IMG/VR virus record: IMGVR_UViG_3300034102_001289
Location: 1 to 29,683 of that record
Direction: 5' to 3' (one strand)
From: a virus
Length of the DNA: 29,683 bases
Shown here: positions 15,109 to 21,964 of the stretch, one piece after another
Layout of the letters: the number at the start of each line of letters is the position of its first letter
Position numbering within the stretch: the stretch's first letter is position 1
Program-made: the position numbers and the translations under genes
The notes under the pieces: model-generated
Seen by the model: the letters and a program-made list of their open reading frames with translations, nothing else
Told to the model about the DNA's origin: nothing
Databases searched by the model: none

Positions 15109-16422
15109 TTAGGCGCGAACGGCGGTGGTGACGAACGGCGACACCGTGTTACTGCCCTTGAATTGCGTGATGGGCTTTTTGATCGACGGCATTCCGTTGA
15201 TGTCGTAAGACCACTTGAACGCCATTTCGTCGTAAATGAAACGGACGTGCATGGACGTAGCGGAGCGAAGGCCGGAGCCCTGCGTGATGACGACGTACTG
15301 GCTGAAGTCGGCCAGAACCATGTCGCCAGCGGTGCCGAGGGTTTCGGCCTGCTCCACGATCACGACCGGATAGCCGAACAACGTACCGAAGTACGGCGAG
15401 CCGGCGGCGTTGCCGTTGGGAAGGAACACGGGCATCTGCCCGACGGTCATGAGCGGCAACTGGCCGACAACATCGCGGTTCAGGAACCACGCCGGATTCG
15501 AGCCGGGGACCGTCCGCAGACGGGACAGCATGGCGGTGGCGTTTTCAATGACGAAGGTGGCGGCGGTCTGCGCGGCCTTCTTCGCCACGCTCACCAGCAA
15601 CGCCGTTCCTTCATGGGCGGCGGTGCTGAAGCCGAGGCACTGGCCGACGCCGGTACCGCGCCAAATTTCGTTATCGACCGTGAACGCGAACTCCGAGGAA
15701 AACGAGTCTTCCAGGATGGAGGCGTAAGCCGGACCATTGCGCAATTGGCGTTCGGAGGCGTAGGCAAGGCCCTTGAGCGTTTCGAGCTTCAATTCCGACC
15801 GGTTGATAGTCGGCTTGGTGGACGTCGGCGCATCGGTTTCCGAGGTGCGATAAACCCGGATGCCGCCCCAGCGGGAGCCGGTCGCGCGGCTGGTTTCGTC
15901 AATGAACGGCAGTTCGACGCTATCGCTGCCTTCGCCAATCGGAATCTCTTTGCAGAACGGCAGAATCTTCGCGGATTCGCGGGCCTTCGCCAGCAACGCC
16001 GTCGAGAACTCCGTACCGATCAAAAAACCGCCGTCGGCCGGAACCGTAGCCGAGCCACCGGAAGCGGCAAGGTTCTGCTCAAACAGGCGCTTGTCCACCT
16101 GCCCGCCACGTCCATGGAAGGCGCCGGCAGGAGACTGCGCATAGGCGATGGCGGAAAGCTGCTCGCCGAAGTTGGCAAACGGCCGCTTCGCTTCGTTGTC
16201 GCTGGTCACCCGGCCCGATTCGCGCGTCGCGTTGGCCTTCGCCTTCGCTTCCAGCGCCTCGACCGCGGCCAGTTCCTGCTTGGCGGTGTTCAGTTCGGCT
16301 TCCTTGGTGTCCACCGCGGCGAGGTGCGCGACGACATCGGCCGCGGCGTCGGACGCCTTCAGCAGCGCTTCATATTCGGCCGTGGTTGCGGCCAGCTTCT
16401 CAATGAGTAGCTTCTTTTTCAT
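15109..16422 (-). CDS. Major capsid protein, HK97 fold
   Basis: 437 residues. The N-terminal 70 or so residues form an Ala/Glu/Lys-rich coiled coil (scaffold-like delta domain, usually removed by the prohead protease). The body has the HK97 capsid pattern: GGFLIGTEF at 131-139 for the start of the mature shell domain, WRGTGVGQCLG in the A/E region, WFLNRDV and LFGYPVVIVEQ near residues 310-350, and a C-terminal FIYDEMAFKWSYDI. It follows the protease and precedes the decoration gene. Ribosome site AAAGGGG lies 6 bases from ATG 16422. Confidence 0.93.
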   Translation of the reverse strand: MKKKLLIEKLAATTAEYEALLKASDAAADVVAHLAAVDTKEAELNTAKQELAAVEALEAKAKANATRESGRVTSDNEAKRPFANFGEQLSAIAYAQSPAGAFHGRGGQVDKRLFEQNLAASGGSATVPADGGFLIGTEFSTALLAKARESAKILPFCKEIPIGEGSDSVELPFIDETSRATGSRWGGIRVYRTSETDAPTSTKPTINRSELKLETLKGLAYASERQLRNGPAYASILEDSFSSEFAFTVDNEIWRGTGVGQCLGFSTAAHEGTALLVSVAKKAAQTAATFVIENATAMLSRLRTVPGSNPAWFLNRDVVGQLPLMTVGQMPVFLPNGNAAGSPYFGTLFGYPVVIVEQAETLGTAGDMVLADFSQYVVITQGSGLRSATSMHVRFIYDEMAFKWSYDINGMPSIKKPITQFKGSNTVSPFVTTAVRA

Positions 16423-16434
16423 GGTTGCCCCTTT

Positions 16435-16447
16435 GCGCTTGTGGCGC
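16435..16447 (-). promoter_or_regulatory. Short stem-loop before capsid ribosome site
   Basis: GCGC (16435-16438) and GCGC (16444-16447) can pair around a 5-base loop directly next to the AAAGGGG ribosome site of the capsid gene. The stem is only 4 bp and alone would be ignored; it is listed because the tail tube gene shows the same layout. Confidence 0.25.
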
Positions 16448-16461
16448 GGGTTGATTGTTGG

Positions 16462-17094
16462 TTAGCGGCCAAGGACGCGGAAACGGCGTTGCTTGATCTG
16501 CAGCGCCAGGCGTGCCTTTTGTTCGCTCTGATCTGCTTCGCTGGCCGCGCCAGTGGGTGCAGAGAGGTCGGTGAAAAGCTCTGCCGGTACTTCGATTTGG
16601 CAGTCACTCAGAAATTGGGCGGACGGGTCGGCCCCGCGCGAGACAAGCGAGACGTGGAACGGCTGCCACTTAATAGCGCGAAGGTGCGGAATGCCAGTTT
16701 CGACCGGCTCGGCCTTTACGAGTTCACCGGTGATTCGCGCGCCCATGGAGACGTTGGCCAGCACGCCGCTTTTGATGTCGCCGATCAGCCCGGCCATCTC
16801 CTGTCGGTCTGAAAAGCGGACGAAGGCCCGACCGGTTCCTTTGATTTCGGCGCGCTCGATCACGCCGAGCGTGTGGTCGATATCTTCGACGTGATCCACA
16901 ACGAACGGAGCCCGGCCGCTGTTCAAGAGCGAAAGGTCCACCGCGTCCGGTTCCATGGAAAACGAAAGGTGGAACATCTTCCGGCCGTCGGTGCGTAGCA
17001 CGGGCGTGCCCGCGTAGAACATGATCTCGCGCGGTGCTTTCGCGTCGGCACTTTCGGCGAGGACTTGCCCGCCTAGAATGAATGTCGTTTTCAC
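16462..17094 (-). CDS. Prohead protease, HK97/U35 family
   Basis: 210 residues. It cleaves the delta domain of the capsid protein inside the prohead. Two family motifs are visible: FVVDHVEDIDHTLGVIE with candidate catalytic His68, and NVSMGARI with candidate nucleophile Ser116. The protein opens with short strands (TFILGGQVLAE) and a YAGTPVLR segment, as expected. Overlap with the portal stop is ATGA (17091-17094) and the capsid gene follows, the standard order. Confidence 0.9.
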   Translation of the reverse strand: MKTTFILGGQVLAESADAKAPREIMFYAGTPVLRTDGRKMFHLSFSMEPDAVDLSLLNSGRAPFVVDHVEDIDHTLGVIERAEIKGTGRAFVRFSDRQEMAGLIGDIKSGVLANVSMGARITGELVKAEPVETGIPHLRAIKWQPFHVSLVSRGADPSAQFLSDCQIEVPAELFTDLSAPTGAASEADQSEQKARLALQIKQRRFRVLGR

Positions 17095-18323
17095 TGCGCC
17101 ACCGCCTTCTGTTGTGTCTCCCCGGCCATCGCCACCGGGATCATCGCGCCCTGCACCATGTACACTTCGCCGCCCGGGTAATCGTTCAAGTTTTCAAACT
17201 GCCGGATTTCGTTCGCGTTTAGCGCGCCGATGTTGCGGAGCGAGGAGTAGAACGCCGCGCGCGCCGCGCTATCGCCGCGCATCAGCGCGTCAAGATTGAA
17301 CTCCACGAAATACCGGCTACCTTCGCGTGGCCCCAGGAGCTGCATATTGCAACGGCTTTCGATGCGCTTGCACTCCGGTCCGATGGTGTCGGTCTTCCAC
17401 TCAATGCCCTGGTGCTCGATGTTGTTGTTGGTCGAGCGGGTCAATTCGCCGATCTTGTGCGGGGGGACACGGTAGCCGCGGGCGATAGCCTCGACTGATA
17501 ACTTCCGGCCCTCGATGAATTGCATGTCCGTGTGGTTAATGGGAACGGTTTTAATCTCCATTCCCTCTTCCAAAATGCCTAGCTTGCCCGCGTTGCGGAC
17601 GCCGCCGAACTTGTCCATCATGTAGTCGAGGATTGTGTCTTTGGCCTTTGGCGAAAGCGTGTTGGGATGTGCGATATAGGCGCGCGGGGCGGCGTTGTTG
17701 CGGAAATACTGCTCCGCATAGCCCTCCTGGAAGCCGGCAATGGCAATATCTTGCGCCATGTAGGCAATTGGTGACATGCCTTTAAGCCGCTTCACGCCAT
17801 CGTAGCCACGGCCGGGGATATGCAGGATTTCATCGCGGAGATACGGCGTGACGGTCGGCCCGTCCTTGTAGAGATAGACGAGGATGCCGGTTTGCTTATC
17901 GCGCTGCACGTCCATCTTCGACGGGTCAAGCGGGTACAGCCCGGAAACGTCGTTGCGGCCGTCGGTCTGAATACGGGCGTAGAAATTGCCGTCAATGCAG
18001 AGGTCTTGCTCGCACGTCTGCCAAAACTCAAACGCGCTCATGTCCTCATTGGGCGAGTCGTGGAGGATATGGTATAGAGGGTGGTTGCGGTCGGCTTCGC
18101 GCCCGTCTTTCGTGCGCTTGAACACCTGGCAGGGCAAGGAAGCGATGGTTTCAGACCGCAGGGAGACGCAAGCGGACACCGCAGAGATACGGAGCGCCGT
18201 GTCGCCGCTCGCGTACTGCGCAAGAAATGAGCCATAAGGGGCGTTTACAGGCTGATACCAAAAGTCGTTATCTGGAGGAGGTGTAGCGCCCAGCTTCACT
18301 AGTAGTTTCCCGAATGTGTTCAA
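17091..18323 (-). CDS. Portal protein, HK97 family
   Basis: 410 residues; it forms the dodecameric channel at one capsid vertex through which DNA passes. Recognisable segments are the early clip region ACVSLRSETIASLPCQVF, a conserved HPLYHILHDSPNEDMSAF block, GNFYARIQ, and the long helix-rich end with EGMEIKTVPINHTDMQF and ARGYRVPPHKIGE. All are standard HK97 portal signatures and the length is typical. ATGA overlap with TerL (18320-18323). Confidence 0.93.
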   Translation of the reverse strand: MNTFGKLLVKLGATPPPDNDFWYQPVNAPYGSFLAQYASGDTALRISAVSACVSLRSETIASLPCQVFKRTKDGREADRNHPLYHILHDSPNEDMSAFEFWQTCEQDLCIDGNFYARIQTDGRNDVSGLYPLDPSKMDVQRDKQTGILVYLYKDGPTVTPYLRDEILHIPGRGYDGVKRLKGMSPIAYMAQDIAIAGFQEGYAEQYFRNNAAPRAYIAHPNTLSPKAKDTILDYMMDKFGGVRNAGKLGILEEGMEIKTVPINHTDMQFIEGRKLSVEAIARGYRVPPHKIGELTRSTNNNIEHQGIEWKTDTIGPECKRIESRCNMQLLGPREGSRYFVEFNLDALMRGDSAARAAFYSSLRNIGALNANEIRQFENLNDYPGGEVYMVQGAMIPVAMAGETQQKAVAQ

Positions 18324-19906
18324 ACTGGCGCTCCTCTCGTTTCCCAGATGGATTTTTTGTCTGTGGTGATAATCGCAATCCCAGTAGCCATCGCAATGGC
18401 AATCACCGGGTCGATTCGCTTCGAATTCTTCATGCGCTCGGGCTTCACCGGCTTGATGAGGTCGCCCGGCGCCTGCGTGATCTGCGTGCAGTCAACGGAC
18501 CAGCGGACCAGCGGCGAGCCTTCATGTACGGCGGCCCGGTCGTAGACCAGCTTTTCAAACCGCCGGCACGCTGGACTCATTGACTGGTAGCCCTGCCCGA
18601 AGTCGATCACGTCTAGGCCGGCGTCTTGCAATTCGCGGGCGGTGTCGCGCGCCCCGTAGCGGTCAAACGCTATGGCCTTGATGTCGTACTCGTCGGCCAG
18701 TTCTTTGATGTGGGCGGTGACATAGCGCCAGTCGGTTGTAGTTCCCGGCGTAAGCCGGATGTGGCCGTCGGCCGCCCACTGTGCGTAGGGCACGCCGTCG
18801 CGTTTGCTCCGGTCCTCGATACGCTCGCCGGGCAGGTATGCCCAGACTTTGTAGTAAACTTTTTCGCCCACTGGCCAGCACAGCGCGAAGGCCGTGAGAT
18901 CGTGAACCGCGGCGAGGTCGAGCCCGCCGTAACAAGGATATCGGCGAAGTTCAGCCCAGTCAATCGGTGTTGGTGAGGCACAGGCGTCCCATTCGTGAAT
19001 CGGAATCCATTGGGTTTCTGCGGAGGTCCACTGGTTCAGGTACAGGCGCCGGAACTGGTTTTGCAGGTCCGGGCGGGCCATGGCCTCGTCAAACTTGCGC
19101 TCGTACTCTTCAATCTTCTGGTGCCCGGTTTCAAGCAGCGGGAGCGCCAACGGCCAGAGCTTTTTATCGGTCCAATCGGCGTCCTTTGGGACTTCGTAGA
19201 TCAGCGGCAGGTAGGAGGGGTCCGTGACATCGCCCGAGAGAACCCGGCGCGCGTATTCGTATTCGCGGTAGCAGATTGTTTCTTGGCTACTTCCGGCCGT
19301 CGTGATGATGATTTCCAGCGGCTCCCGGCGCGACATACTGCCGGTGGTGAGCGCGGCCAGTAGTTCCTGCTCGGCTGGCCCCCAGGCGTGGAGCTCGTCA
19401 AAAACTACGAGCGAAGGGTTGTAGCCGTGCTTTCCCTTGCCGTCAGCGGACAGCGCCCGAATCATCGAACCGGTTTCCCGGTGGACGATCTTTTTCTGCG
19501 AGAGCGTCGGTTCGACCAACTCTAGCAGCGCTGGGTTCGTGCGAATCATCGACCAGATGGCCTCGAAGCAGATCGACGCCTGCGGCGCGTCTGTCGCGGC
19601 CATGTACAGTTCCTGCTCAGGCTCGGGGTCCAGGAAAAACACGATCAGCGCGATGATGGCGGCGGTCTGCGTTTTGGCCTGCTTGCGGCCGAATGAGGCA
19701 AACACCTTGCGGATCAGCCGCGATGCGTCGGCCCGTTTCCAGCCGAAGATGTTAGCCACCAGCTTTTTGCTGTGCGGTAGGAGTACCAGCGGCTCAGGGC
19801 GCCGACTCTTTGTGGACTTCGTGAGTGTCAGCGTTTCAGCGAAGGCGCAGGCGGTGTCAACAGCCTCAGCGTCAAACCATGTTCCCTCGTTGTTTTGCAC
19901 GTGCAA
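18320..19906 (-). CDS. Terminase large subunit (TerL)
   Basis: 528 residues; the motor ATPase and endonuclease that packages DNA. Walker A-like GRKQAKT at residues 73-79, Walker B VVFDELH at about 167-173 (Asp170, Glu171), and a C-terminal nuclease domain with acidic residues in GGLDLAA (Asp330), AFDRYGA (Asp415) and RIDPVIA (Asp499). The Walker A loop is the K/R-rich terminase variant rather than the classic GxxGxGKT. The start is TTG at 19906 or GTG at 19900, overlapping TerS by about 35 bases; neither has a good ribosome site, so coupling is likely. Cutting chemistry is inferred from the family. Confidence 0.93.
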   Translation of the reverse strand: MHVQNNEGTWFDAEAVDTACAFAETLTLTKSTKSRRPEPLVLLPHSKKLVANIFGWKRADASRLIRKVFASFGRKQAKTQTAAIIALIVFFLDPEPEQELYMAATDAPQASICFEAIWSMIRTNPALLELVEPTLSQKKIVHRETGSMIRALSADGKGKHGYNPSLVVFDELHAWGPAEQELLAALTTGSMSRREPLEIIITTAGSSQETICYREYEYARRVLSGDVTDPSYLPLIYEVPKDADWTDKKLWPLALPLLETGHQKIEEYERKFDEAMARPDLQNQFRRLYLNQWTSAETQWIPIHEWDACASPTPIDWAELRRYPCYGGLDLAAVHDLTAFALCWPVGEKVYYKVWAYLPGERIEDRSKRDGVPYAQWAADGHIRLTPGTTTDWRYVTAHIKELADEYDIKAIAFDRYGARDTARELQDAGLDVIDFGQGYQSMSPACRRFEKLVYDRAAVHEGSPLVRWSVDCTQITQAPGDLIKPVKPERMKNSKRIDPVIAIAMATGIAIITTDKKSIWETRGAPV

Positions 19907-20288
19907 TAATCGCCAGCGTCGGGTTTACGGCCGTCGGCTTACGAGTGTCCTTGATTCCGGCCCGTTGCCGGTTGCGCGGCCCGATGTTGAGCTGGCTGCG
20001 TAGTTCGTCGATCTGCCGGCCCCAGGCCAGTTTCGTGCGGCCGTCGGTTTCGTTCCGCCGCTCGATCATGGCGTCGGCCAGTTCGGCGTATTGGTCTGCG
20101 TCCACCTGCCGGATAGCCACGCCCGCGGCGCGGTTCTCGGCGACGAGCTTTTGGAAGAGCTTCAGCCGATCGGATTTGCACCAGACGGGCGGGGTGATGT
20201 CTTCCTGGATCGGCTCGGGGATGACGCCGCCGTTGGCGACGGTGCCGCGTTTGCTGTCCGGTCTTGGTTGGAATCCTCTAGCGCCCAT
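19872..20288 (-). CDS. Terminase small subunit, P27-like
   Basis: 138 residues, rich in charged helices, directly before TerL. The opening MGARGFQPRPDSKRGTVANG resembles the flexible head of P27-family small terminases, followed by SDRLKLFQKLVAENRAAGV and DADQYAELADAMIE. Small terminases bind the packaging site on DNA and start TerL. No Shine-Dalgarno is visible before ATG 20288. Confidence 0.85.
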   Translation of the reverse strand: MGARGFQPRPDSKRGTVANGGVIPEPIQEDITPPVWCKSDRLKLFQKLVAENRAAGVAIRQVDADQYAELADAMIERRNETDGRTKLAWGRQIDELRSQLNIGPRNRQRAGIKDTRKPTAVNPTLAIIARAKQRGNMV

Positions 20289-20367
20289 ATTGATAACTCG
20301 AAATCAGAAAGTTGGGAAAAACTTGCACGTGATGGCGAGGAGGTGTAGTCCTCAATGTGTCTAAGAT

Positions 20368-20437
20368 TTATACAACCCCCACCCTAATAGCCATTTCGTA
20401 TAAATATTATACACCTCAAACTGTATTCTTTTTATAC
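20368..20437. promoter_or_regulatory. AT-rich operator-like region with GTATAA half-sites
   Basis: This is the most AT-rich stretch noted in the window. A perfect palindrome GTATAA-ATA-TTATAC lies at 20398-20412. Two more half-sites (TTATAC on the plus strand) lie at 20368-20373 and 20432-20437, so four half-sites fall within 70 bases. On the minus strand the palindrome includes TATAAT. The cluster lies between the HNH gene end and the TerS start and could bind a regulator of the late operon or be its promoter. No correctly spaced -35 box was found. Confidence 0.45.
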
Positions 20438-20766
20438 ACTTGCGGATACTTCCGCTTATCCTGCTCCGTCTTCAACCCATGGCACGGTCTGCACATTGAT
20501 ACTAGGTTCTCATTATCATGAGTACCACCCGCTGCCAGTGGTATGTAGTGGTCAACGAGTTCGGCTAGTACCACGCGGCCTGCTTCCTTGCACCACTCGC
20601 ACAGCGGATCACGTCCGCGCTTCGCCGCCCTGATCTTCTGCCACCTACCGTCATACCCACGCGCTGTAGCGTGTGGCCTATGGTCTACCCGCGGCTGTCG
20701 TTGTGGGCAGGCGTCGGCGTGGGCTTCTCGGCATCGTGCGCACCAGCGGGGCGGGGAGGTGGGCAT
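20416..20766 (-). CDS. HNH endonuclease
   Basis: 116 residues with a full HNH zinc finger: LCEWC (Cys56, Cys59), VDHYIPLAAGG with the catalytic Asp72-His73, the following Asn-rich GTHDNENLVS, and CRPCHGLKT (Cys92, Cys95, His96). The conserved D-H...N...H layout and two CxxC zinc knuckles define the family. Small HNH proteins next to terminase genes are often needed for cleavage at cos or head-full packaging start sites. It starts at ATG 20766 and overlaps the upstream gene. Confidence 0.92.
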   Translation of the reverse strand: MPTSPPRWCARCREAHADACPQRQPRVDHRPHATARGYDGRWQKIRAAKRGRDPLCEWCKEAGRVVLAELVDHYIPLAAGGTHDNENLVSMCRPCHGLKTEQDKRKYPQVYKKNTV

Positions 20767-20936
20767 AGGTAGGCTTCGTTATTGCCGTAGATCACACGCT
20801 CAAGGTTTTGCGTGTTGGGCGAAAAGCCCATTCGCTTCATGTCGCGTGTGAGTTCAGCAATGTGCTTTCGACGCTGCCGCAACCGCCACTCGCGCACCAC
20901 ACTAGCCAGCCATTGAGCAAATTGGTCGATCATCAC
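20685..20936 (-). CDS. Hypothetical 83-residue protein, basic and helical
   Basis: ATG at 20936 overlaps the upstream stop by ATGA (20933-20936). The first half is a helix with strong basic character (WLRQ-like stretch VVREWRLRQRRKHIAEL), the second half is Pro-rich. It overlaps the HNH gene by 82 bases, which is large for this genome. No family recognised; DNA or RNA binding is plausible from the charge. Confidence 0.6.
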   Translation of the reverse strand: MMIDQFAQWLASVVREWRLRQRRKHIAELTRDMKRMGFSPNTQNLERVIYGNNEAYLCPPPRPAGAHDAEKPTPTPAHNDSRG

Positions 20937-21280
20937 AACCCAGCCATCAGCGATGAGCGGTGGGTGTAGGTATTCGGAAGCACCTTAACCACAGTGGCTT
21001 GCGCCGTTATCCGCGTGGCGATCTCGTTTGGTTCAGCTAACAGGAAAACCCGCGTGATTGCCTTGTCTTTTTTGCGCTGAATCAGCCGCGCCACAGCACC
21101 AGCGGTTTTGAGGATGCGCAAGGTTGCAAGGCTGATTGCTCGCCGCTTACCGCTTGCGTTCTCACAAATCACAGTCGGTCCGGCCAGTTTCAAGGTGTCC
21201 AAGCGCATCTCCTCGATTGGGAGCCCGTGAGGGCTGGCGGTGATTTTCCCCACCGGGGGAGCCTTACGGCTTATTTCCAT
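20933..21280 (-). CDS. Hypothetical 115-residue basic protein
   Basis: Begins MEISRKAPPVGKITASPHGL and ends with a Thr/Arg-rich part; the middle (RAISLATLRILKTAGAVARL) is a basic helix. It has a high Lys/Arg content and no membrane segment. There is no ribosome site before ATG 21280; the preceding gene ends just 4 bases away at 21285, after a nine-base A run. Loss of one A in that run would fuse the two frames, so the start may be an artefact or the two may form one protein. Confidence 0.55.
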   Translation of the reverse strand: MEISRKAPPVGKITASPHGLPIEEMRLDTLKLAGPTVICENASGKRRAISLATLRILKTAGAVARLIQRKKDKAITRVFLLAEPNEIATRITAQATVVKVLPNTYTHRSSLMAGL

Positions 21281-21284
21281 TACG

Positions 21285-21488
21285 CTATTTTTTTTTCACA
21301 GTGTCAAGCCTCACGTGTAATATTTTCTTCGCCGTCGCAACCCGTAGCGCTTCCCACAGCGCAGCCATCGTCGCGGATTGGTCCGCTAAGATGCGTTGCA
21401 TCAGGTTGCTGTGTCGTCGTAACTCCTTTATTTCCCTACGCATTGTCGTCAACCGAGCGTACAGCAACTCTTCGTCCTCTTCGCTCAT
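21285..21488 (-). CDS. Coiled-coil 67-residue protein
   Basis: The longer frame from 21698 is unlikely because the ATG at 21488 overlaps the previous stop (ATGA, 21485-21488). The product, MSEEDEELLYARLTTMRREI and onward, is almost entirely a charged amphipathic helix, ending in RLDTVKKK. Such short helices suit a bundle or dimer and often bind DNA or protein partners. No family recognised. Confidence 0.6.
   Translation of the reverse strand: MSEEDEELLYARLTTMRREIKELRRHSNLMQRILADQSATMAALWEALRVATAKKILHVRLDTVKKK
21288..21296 (-). other. A9 homopolymer at the gene junction
   Basis: Nine consecutive A on the minus strand fill codons 65-67 (three Lys) immediately before the TAG of the coiled-coil gene. 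Removing one A shifts the frame so that reading continues through NSVMEISRK into the 115-residue gene at 20933-21280. Polymerase slippage during transcription or a sequencing error could do this. Confidence 0.55.
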
Positions 21489-21964
21489 AGCGTGCCCCCA
21501 GCGCAACGGCATTTCGCGCTGAACTCGTACGGCTGTTTGAGCTGGTTGCCCTGCTCGTCCACCATGCCCTGCACCCGTACCCACTTGGTGACGCGGATTT
21601 CTCCACCTGCGCATCGTGCCGGGTGGTGGATCTTTTCGAGCCCGCGCGAGTTTGGATCGTAGTCCCAATACGTGAGCCCAGGCACCTCGCGCCCGCACCC
21701 TCCCGTATTTGCCCGAGGAGCTTCGTTTACCGGCTGCCCATGCTTCGCCTCGTTCAGCGCGTCCGCGATTTCTTGCGGCCCCGTTGGAAGCGATTTGCGG
21801 CCCAGTATGAGATCCACCGCCGCCCGAGCGTGCGCCGCATCGTCGGAGTGGCTGGCGAGAACGTCAATGAGCGAGGTGAACGTCTCCGGTGCCATGAAGC
21901 CGAACCCCTGGAGATTCGACATGCGGTTGAGCTGGGCGGTGGCCGTCCCGCGATTACAAGGCAT
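21485..21964 (-). CDS. Hypothetical 159-residue Cys-containing protein
   Basis: ATG 21964 overlaps the initiator stop by 11 bases and has a GGAGGT ribosome site. The first half is helical (MAPETFTSLIDVLASHSDD). The second half carries Cys in GGCGREVPG, PARCAGGE and KCRCAGG, probably a zinc site. It follows the replication initiator gene, a place often used by helicase loaders or accessory replication proteins, but no loader ATPase motif is present. Confidence 0.6.
   Translation of the reverse strand: MPCNRGTATAQLNRMSNLQGFGFMAPETFTSLIDVLASHSDDAAHARAAVDLILGRKSLPTGPQEIADALNEAKHGQPVNEAPRANTGGCGREVPGLTYWDYDPNSRGLEKIHHPARCAGGEIRVTKWVRVQGMVDEQGNQLKQPYEFSAKCRCAGGTL

Noticed and set aside
15163-16410. 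Plus-strand ORF of 415 residues
   Set aside because: It lies wholly opposite the major capsid gene; the capsid frame has clear family motifs, while the plus product is Arg/Gly-rich and looks like a GC-driven shadow.
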